Origin: Paracamarosporium sp. OC-R06-R3
Taxonomy: Eukaryota > Ascomycota > Dothideomycetes > Pleosporales > Didymosphaeriaceae
Assembly: GCA_019828545.1 (NCBI GenBank)
Contig: JACVRA010000136.1
Location: 1 to 64,000 of the forward strand
Length of the DNA stretch: 64,000 nucleotides
Direction of reading: 5' to 3'
This document shows, piece after piece, positions 57,363-64,000 of this stretch (position 1 is its first letter; every line of letters starts with the position of its first letter). The translations under genes and the position numbers were made by a program. Below the pieces are notes generated by a model, which was not told the DNA's origin, searched no databases, and was given only the letters and a program-made list of their open reading frames with translations.

Positions 57363-57999
57363 TGTGTCGCGGCTCGGTTGGAAAGCTGCGCGGCGAATTG
57401 ATGGGGTGTCGGAGCTGGTGCTGGGTTGGAGCTTAGAGGTCGTTGTGGGGACAAGGCTGCAGTCATGCACATTGACGTGGATCTGATTGAGCGCGGGCGC
57501 CGCACGTGATGCGGGGATTAGGTAGGTGAGTGAGCCGCAGGCCCAAGCTCCTGGCGTTCAACGGACTCAAGGAATCCATTGCCCCCGTCGGCTGACATGG
57601 TGTGCGTTTCTTGATTGTGAATTGTAGAGTGCTTCTGTTGTACCTTCGTTCATTTTCGTAACCATCGGTATGCAGTCCCTCCGTGTGCTACCGCGACTCT
57701 CTGCTACGGCCGTTGGTAGGATTAGAATAAGCGCGCATAAAGAACCGAGCCTCGGCTCGTCGTCACTGCGGTGCTCTAGAGCTACAACACCATTAGCTGT
57801 CGTCAGCAATAACTCTAGGTTTCACGGACGCAGCGCCTTCCATACTGTGTGAGTATTTCTATATATTGGACCGACAGCTTTTGATCTGTTGGCCGATACG
57901 TATCCAGGTCCCCGGCTTACAATCGTCAGCTCCGCATCGCGGCAATCCTCCAAACCCGAAGATCAGACAGAAGAACCACATTGGAAAACACCGCGCACC
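57363..57999. promoter_or_regulatory. divergent upstream region of ATG33 and dienoyl-CoA reductase with a leader ORF
   Basis: A plus-strand ORF from an ATG at 57670 to a good splice donor (GTGAGT) at 57849 encodes a basic, Ser/Arg-rich, acid-poor peptide beginning MQSLRVLPRLSATAVGRIRI, much like a mitochondrial presequence. An acceptor at about 57908 would join it to the reductase leader, but the reading phase does not fit in the simplest splice. It may be an upstream ORF, an alternative first exon or an N-terminal extension. Confidence 0.4.
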
Positions 58000-59157
58000 A
58001 TGCCTATGGAGAAGTACGAGTATTTGAGTAATGTGTGGAAGGATGGCATCTTCGGTACATATTCCTGGTATTTTCAATTGTGTACACCCAGGCAGCATGG
58101 CATAATAGACATCGCGATTGCGATTAGTTATCAAGGAAACCCACGCTGATCCATTCGTTCCTACAGACAACAAGGTCGTCTTCTGCACCGGCGGAGCTGG
58201 CTCGATATGTTCCGCACAAGTCCGCGCCATGGTGCACCTCGGTGCCAACGCCTGCATAATCGGTCGCAACGTCGAGAAGACGGAGAACATGGCCAAGGAC
58301 ATTGCAACGGCAAGGAAGGGCGCGAAAGTGCTCGGACTAGGCGCTGTGGACGTAAGGAAACCAGAGGCGCTGGTCGCCGCTGCAGAGCGTTGCGCGAAGG
58401 AGCTGGGCAGCATAGACTTCGTGATGTGAGTGAGCTCCCTTGCGTTGAGCCTGAGACATGTTGCTGATTTGATGCAGTGCCGGTGCTGCAGGAAACTTCC
58501 TTGCCACGATCGATCAGATATCGTCGAACGCGTTGAAGTCGGTCATGGACATTGACGTGCTGGGCTCCTACAACACACTAAAAGCTACTCTGCCTTATTT
58601 AGTCGAGTCAGCAGCGAAATATAAAGTGGACGGCAAGACGCCTCCCAAGGCCGGCACCGGCGGCCGTATCATCTTCGTTAGTGCAACACTACACTATTCG
58701 GGAACACCACTGCAGAGTCATGTCTCAATTGCGAAGGCAGGCGTCGATGCCATGTCGGTGTCAGTGGCCATCGAGCAAGGACCCAAAGGCATAACTTCAA
58801 ACGTGATCGCTCCAGGCCCCATCGCGGACACAGAAGGCATGGCGCGTCTCTCCACGAGTGACAGCCGCAAGGAGCAACCGCGCCTGATCCCGTCCCAGAG
58901 AATGGGCTATGTCAAGGAGATCGCAGACGCTACCGTGTACCTGTTCTCGGATGCCGGAAACTTTGTCAACGGAGAGACTATTGTTGGTAAGTTTATTTCC
59001 AAGACCACGCTGCTCGCCTTGTTGACTTTTATGACTAGTGGACGGCGGCCAATGGCACACAAGTAGCATCGACAAAGGAGCTTTCAAGTACCCGGACTTC
59101 CTTCTTTCGGGAGATACGGTGGCTGGTGTGGCTGGCATGAAGAAATCCAAATTGTAG
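58000..59157 (+). CDS. SPS19: peroxisomal 2,4-dienoyl-CoA reductase (SDR)
   Basis: Exons 58000-58054, 58167-58425, 58478-58986 and 59039-59157; 313 aa. The start was set at the ATG before MPMEKYEYLSNVWKDGIF, typical of the family. The Rossmann motif is CTGGAGSICS; then IIGRN, AGAAGNFLA, SATLHYSG and the catalytic lysine region HVSIAKAGVDAM; the family end VDGGQWH follows. The C-terminus is SKL, a canonical PTS1. The enzyme reduces 2,4-dienoyl-CoAs so that polyunsaturated fatty acids with even-numbered double bonds can pass through beta-oxidation. Confidence 0.92.
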
Positions 59158-61163
59158 AATAGGGGACTTGCACGCGTTTAGACCCTGACGCGCGCAAGAA
59201 ATTGGAATCGATGGATGCTAGACTAGTACATCCGAAGTTCGTTTCAATGCTAACCATGGCACGCATCCGGCAACTACAGGTTCCGGAAAGCTTGACTGTT
59301 GACAGCTACGTGGTGACACTCCCCCTGGACAGAGGAGAGAAAAAAAACCTTATGTAGTGATCCGCGGCATCCGCAGCAACGAAGTTCTCTCTCTCAGCAA
59401 GATCGATTCGCGTTCGTTAATCTCAGGTGTTCCGAGACGTGTCGGAGGGACAACGCAGCGCTGGTTTGATCATTGGCTCACGCCACGCTTTTCAAAACGC
59501 CAGTGATGACACGGCGTGGTTGAGGCGAACATCCTCATCTCGTCTCCTGGCGATCGTGGTGTTCCGCGAGCACTCGATGCCCCGTGCGCCTGAGATCGCC
59601 CCGAGCCAAGAGAAATATGACGCAATGACCTAAGCAGCCCAAACGGGACGGAGATGCAGGGAAAGGCCCCGGCCAAAAGTGTTGGGAGCGGGCCAGCGAG
59701 AGCTTCAGGCTGTGTGATGGGATTCATCTGCGCGAGGGCGGATTGGCATGGTTGGCTGCGGGCGTGTTTGCGATTGAGGGCTTGGGCGACGATAGGCGAG
59801 GCTGGGTGGGACGGAGAGGGCTTTGGAGGCCTTGCAGAGGCCTTGCAGAGGCGTCGTCTGTGACGGTGGAGACGCCATCAAGCGCTGGCAGCGTCCATGC
59901 CTCTCTGTGTGCCGTTGCATGGGCCGTGACGGGCGATATATTGAGTGCGTGGACTTCCCTGATCCTTCGACACCGAGTCTCCTGGTGTGCAGCGCCCCCC
60001 GCACGCCCACGGATCGGTTGCGGCGGCCATTGGCCTTCTTCCCTGGCGTCGATACTGGGTGGAGACGCGGCGCTACTATTTCTGGGCGTGCGCAGGTGAT
60101 CGCCATCAGCGCTTTCACGGCCAGCGAGTGCGGACAATATCATGCTCGCCGCCCCGTGCTCCCCTTCCTCCCTGCTTGCTGCTTTGTTCTCCGCTACACT
60201 CGCTTCTTGTCTTTTCGTTTTGTTTTGTTCTGCCTCGTCGTCCCTGGCGTCGACTGCCATTCGCTCCACTAGACTTATAGACGACCTTTGCCCTCAGGCT
60301 TCGGAACAGCGTCCGAAGCGGATAGCGCGCACGAAAACAAGGCGCCATTCGGATCGCAGAGCGTCGCTCCTGTGCACTGCTTGGCCGCCGAGGACCTGCC
60401 CGCTTGGGAGTCGCTTGTTCATGCACGTCATGACCAGAGGGGCCTGCGACACCACTGCCTACTCCAACTGCTAGCCGTCCACCGTGTGCGGCATCTCGTT
60501 CCAGCGCGTTGCTTGCCCGCCTGCGCCCTCGCGTTTGGCGGCTCCGGGTCGATTCGACGTGAACGACGGGAACGGACGGCCGCGCCTTCCTCGCTTGGGC
60601 CAAGCGCGCCGTCGCTAGCGCACCACTGCACGGGCGTCTCGCGCTAGGGTAAGTGTAGCTCCACTCAACACTGCGTCCAAGATTCCCATGCTTGCTCTCC
60701 CGCCTCCTCTGCGCCCGCGTCCCACGTCCCCATCCACGCCCGCGCAGACGACTCTTTCGTTGTCACCCTCGTCGGTGCAGACATGCTGACAAGCCTCTCT
60801 CTCGCAGGTTAGGATCGCCCACCGATACCGTCGTTGCGCCCTGTACGCTGCGAGAGCCACGGTCCTTCACGGCTCTGCTTCCGCCTCCTCCTCCCTCACG
60901 CTCGCTGCCACCGACCCTCTGTTCACACGTCACGGGCTCTGTACTCCGCGGCAGCTCTGATCACCATCGCTAGAGTGTCCAACACTGCCGCTCAATTGGA
61001 CATCAATTCACACCCACACCGCTCCGAAAGACCAAAACCAAAGCCGTCGTAGCTCCAATCACTGCGCTGCGCAGTTGCAAAAACCAATTAGCGGGTTCCC
61101 CATTACCATCGTTTGCCGCAAAACCAAAACCAAAACCGAAACCAAAACTCAAACACCGTCGTC
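59158..61163. other. 2-kb intergenic region, no gene recognised
   Basis: Open frames here are long because the DNA is GC-rich, but they overlap in several frames and carry no recognisable domain. It is probably the long regulatory and 5'-untranslated region of the WSC gene. A CAAAACC repeat (CAAAACCAAAACCAAAACCG) lies at about 61118-61147. Confidence 0.45.
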
Positions 61164-62697
61164 ATGTACACCCAGTCGCGGGCAGCCTTTCCGGGCCTTG
61201 CCACTTTGCTTGCACTATACCTACTAATAGCCACAGCCATGGGTCAGTGGGACTACAAATATTGCTCCTCGCAGAACACGGCATCCGATACTTCGCCCTG
61301 TAAGTGTGCTGCACGTATACAACTCCAGCTTACTGACCTTCACAGTTTATTGGGATTGGCAGTCTAACGGAAAGTGCCACGATCACTGCGTTGCCGACGG
61401 CGACTGGGCCTTCTTCGTGATCCAAGACAAGAACTGCTGGTGCTCAAATTACATCCCCGAGGAACAGTCGAGTATCAGCGACTGCAGCACGACCTGCCCG
61501 GGCTTCCCTTCGGAGAACTGTGGAAAAGAGGACGAGTACTTCATCTACGTCAACCTCAATGGCAATCCCTCCGGTACCGCAGGAGCGTCGCAGCCATCTT
61601 CCACGAATGTGAGTCCTTCCTCTAGTGAAGCTCCTTCTTCTTCAACAAGTCCTCCTCCTGAGGCAACGACTGTCAGTACAATCCGTTTCTTTTGTCTAGA
61701 AGCGTTGATCATACTGCGCGTCAAGTCTTTGCTCTTCTGTCATTTTTCCCGCGAGTCACTTCATGTCATTTTTGCTTTTCTTCGCTGTCTTTTGGTTTTG
61801 TGTTTTTCAAGGGGGTGGTGTTTAACTTGTCAGTAGCCTTCATCGGCTCCACCAAGTTCTTCTGCTGTGGTAGAGACCAGCCCAGACCCGTCGACCGTTT
61901 TCAAAACGGTTACGTCTGCGGAGGTCGTCACCTCTCCTGTATTCCTTCCCTTTTCTTCGTCTCCGTCTACTACTCCAGACATATCAAGTCCTAAACTAAT
62001 ACCTGATCCAGAGTCCAAGCACCAAATCGTTGTCAACGTCAAAAACGAGCACAACCCGGGAAGATTCTCCTGCAGTGACAGCACCACCCGAAACCCAGTA
62101 TCGTACCGTTACGGATACTGGTGGCGCCATCATCACGCAGACCCTGATCGTCACACCCTCGGCTACGCCCCAGCCAGAAATCACCGGCAAGTCCAAGACG
62201 AACACTGGTGCTATTGTCGGAGGTGTAGTGGGTGGTGTAGCAGCTCTGGCGGCTCTTGTTGCGGGCGTTATTTTCCTGCTCTGGCGACGACGAAAGCAGC
62301 AGCAGCGTTCCGAGGAGGGAGGCGAGTCTGGCGAGCCAGGCGTACACCGTTATGCAAGCACCATGAGCAAAGCCGGGCTCTTACGCACCGAAAAGGAACC
62401 TCAATATCCACCGCCCATCGCAACAACCTTCAACCGACGGCACAGTCGCACGCTGGACCAGGATTCCATTAGCCCAATATCCGCATCCGATCGGCGAAAT
62501 AGCTCCTTCCGGGTCGATCAACGGCTCAATCCCTCCACACTCTTCGTCTTCGACAACACCAGCAGAGGTAGTGTGGGCAGCCTGGACGACAGTCGAGATT
62601 ATCACCGTACCCTGAACGTACGTGTATTCAATTCCTGATTCGACACGTTGCAATAATTGACCCATGATAGGTTCGGAATCCCGACGTGCAGTCATGA
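61164..62697 (+). CDS. WSC-domain cell-wall stress sensor-like membrane protein
   Basis: Exons 61164-61299, 61346-61671, 61837-61938, 62012-62617 and 62671-62697; about 398 aa. The signal peptide is FPGLATLLALYLLIATAMG (to about residue 27). A Cys-rich WSC domain follows (about 30-125; FYWDWQSNGKCHDHC, CWCSNYIP, DCSTTCPGFPSENCG). A Ser/Thr/Pro-rich stalk spans about 126-250. A single membrane helix lies at about 254-279 (AIVGGVVGGVAALAALVAGV), followed by WRRRK and a cytosolic tail ending NVRNPDVQS. This is the architecture of Wsc1-3 sensors that feed Rho1/Pkc1 wall-integrity signalling. The two introns in the stalk are tentative; one has the branch-like CTAAACTAAT before its acceptor. Confidence 0.85.
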
Positions 62698-63681
62698 TCA
62701 TGCTGAAGACCGTACCTCTTTCTCGGATAGCGATTGCAGCGATGCCTGTTTCCTTGCAGTTGGATTTTACTGGCTGTTCACGACCTCACGAACATAACTT
62801 AGACCTACATACCTAGCATTGACAGAGGGCAGTCTTCACCGACGCATCAGCACCGGCGTCCGGCTTTGACCGGCAACACCATGCAGCCTCTACGTACCGA
62901 AGCTTTTCTCTTCTCGTGGCTATTGCTGCTAATTCCTTTATTGTAAATTTTACTTTCTAGTCACTCTACTATGCTGTCACGTACATACGAAAAGACAGGA
63001 AGCCTTAGCGAAAGGCGCTACGGGGTACGAAGAGGACCTTTGGGCAAGCCACATAAGATGGCAAGGCTGCGTGCAGAGAAATCGGCCCAGATCACTACGA
63101 AGTGGGCAACACAACTTAGATAGCCAAGCTGCGTCTGCTGGCAAGCTGAAAATGCTTTGCGAAAGCGATGTTGCAATTGAAGATGAAGATGCACTTTTTG
63201 TTTGTGCCCGTGTTAAACCGTGAAATGTGTCCTCAGTGTCGATATAATATCTGCAATACTCTGCGATGCAGTACGACGTCAAATCTTGGACTTTGACCGT
63301 GATTATCGGATAGCAAACGTGGCCGTCCGGTCGGACTTGTACGCCGCGCGAGGCTCAGTGTCGGAGACGGGGGTGCGCTTGGACCACGCACATTTCCCAG
63401 GGATGGATAGCTGACGTTACTGCCCCTCGAGCCCATTCGCTTTACCTTGCTATTTTGGACCTTGCACGTACGCACTCGGCTTCTGCAAGCAACCACACTT
63501 TTACGACTCACTCTCGCTCTTGTGTGTTGTTGCTCGTTTTCGGTTTCGCATTTCACGCTACGGACGGATCGGTTGATCGAGGGTGTATATCGCTGAGGCA
63601 GGGTTGCTTGCGTTGAGTTGCGCAGGAGTGTGTGCGTGTATTTGAGCATAGCAAAGGAAAGGAAGGGAAAGCGGTGCAGTC
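62698..63681. other. 1-kb intergenic, promoter of the ArfGAP gene
   Basis: No gene supported between the WSC stop and the ArfGAP start. Confidence 0.45.
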
Positions 63682-64000
63682 ATGAGTAAGATGTGGGAGG
63701 TGGATCCAGAGACGAGGAGTAAGGTGTGTTTGTGTGTTTGCTTGGTTTATTAAGTCATTGGGGGTTTTGGGGGGAAGAAGTGGGGAGGGGAAAGGAAGGG
63801 GTGATATGGACATGTGGACTTGTGGGCGGATTGGCTGACGAAATTGACAGTTGCTGGAGATTCAGAAGACGAATGAGAATAACAGGTGTGTGGATTGCGG
63901 TGCGCCGAGTCCGCAGTGGGTATGTACACATGGCGCTTCCCATTCGTTCTTCTATCTTCTACAAGAGGGTTTGTGCTAAGTCCTATTCCAGGCCTCCCCC
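63682..64000 (+). CDS. GCS1: ArfGAP (Gcs1-like), 5' end only
   Basis: Exons 63682-63723, 63851-63919 and 63992-64000 (continues past the window). The predicted start MSKMWEVDPETRSKLLEIQK is that of fungal Gcs1. The first half of the ArfGAP zinc finger follows, CVDCGAPSPQW then ASP. Introns are 127 and 72 nt with GTGTGT/GTATGT donors. It stimulates GTP hydrolysis by Arf1 in Golgi-ER transport. The rest of the domain lies outside the window. Confidence 0.88.

Noticed and set aside
59705..60650. Overlapping ORFs up to 181 codons on both strands
   Set aside because: High GC content suppresses stops here; no start context, intron pattern or recognised motif supports a gene.

Overview
The window is nuclear DNA of a filamentous ascomycete (Pezizomycotina), most likely a Dothideomycete. 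Genes are interrupted by short introns of about 45-115 nt with GT..AG ends. The gene families are typical moulds' families (PTR2 and MFS transporters, an F-box protein, Baeyer-Villiger monooxygenase, bZIP with DUF3425, WSC sensor, Atg33). A Fot1/pogo-type transposase and a tRNA with a tiny intron are also present. The placement is inferred from gene content and gene structure, not from a database search. Exon coordinates were worked out by hand from splice signals, reading phase and family knowledge; every spliced model given closes to a whole number of codons.

Layout. 1-1.02 kb: left-truncated pogo-like transposon. 1.1-21.8 kb: mixed accessory genes, namely an alcohol acetyltransferase-like enzyme, F-box protein, PTR2 peptide transporter, tRNA-Thr, ACC-synthase-like aminotransferase, DUF1279 mitochondrial protein, a divergent TauD/TfdA dioxygenase and Dal5-type permease pair, a type II membrane glycosyltransferase and a DHA1 drug/polyamine MFS. 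23.5-29.9 kb: secreted GDSL hydrolase, then conserved genes for NC2-alpha (Bur6), tafazzin and NOSIP. 30.2-31.95 kb: a diverged tandem array in which every unit carries a TATA box.

32-55.4 kb: a dense metabolic island. In order it holds aldehyde dehydrogenase, Baeyer-Villiger monooxygenase, metallo-beta-lactamase-fold hydrolase, zinc alcohol dehydrogenase, APH/ACAD11-like kinase, acyl-CoA synthetase, bZIP regulator, SDR, an orphan protein, AtuA-like protein, a second zinc alcohol dehydrogenase and a sugar-type MFS transporter. Taken together they spell a plausible route: alcohol to ketone (ADH), ketone to ester or lactone (BVMO), ring opening (MBL lactonase), oxidation to acid (ADH/ALDH), CoA activation (acyl-CoA synthetase) and removal of a gamma-hydroxyl through phosphorylation (APH kinase, as in levulinate and 4-hydroxy-acid catabolism). 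This would be a fungal catabolic cluster for a cyclic or terpenoid ketone/alcohol. The substrate is not known.

55.5-56.0 kb: a second, unrelated or only distantly related, tandem repeat with TATA boxes, so the island lies between two such arrays. 56.7-64 kb: conserved genes again (Atg33, peroxisomal 2,4-dienoyl-CoA reductase ending in SKL, WSC-domain wall sensor, start of the ArfGAP Gcs1).
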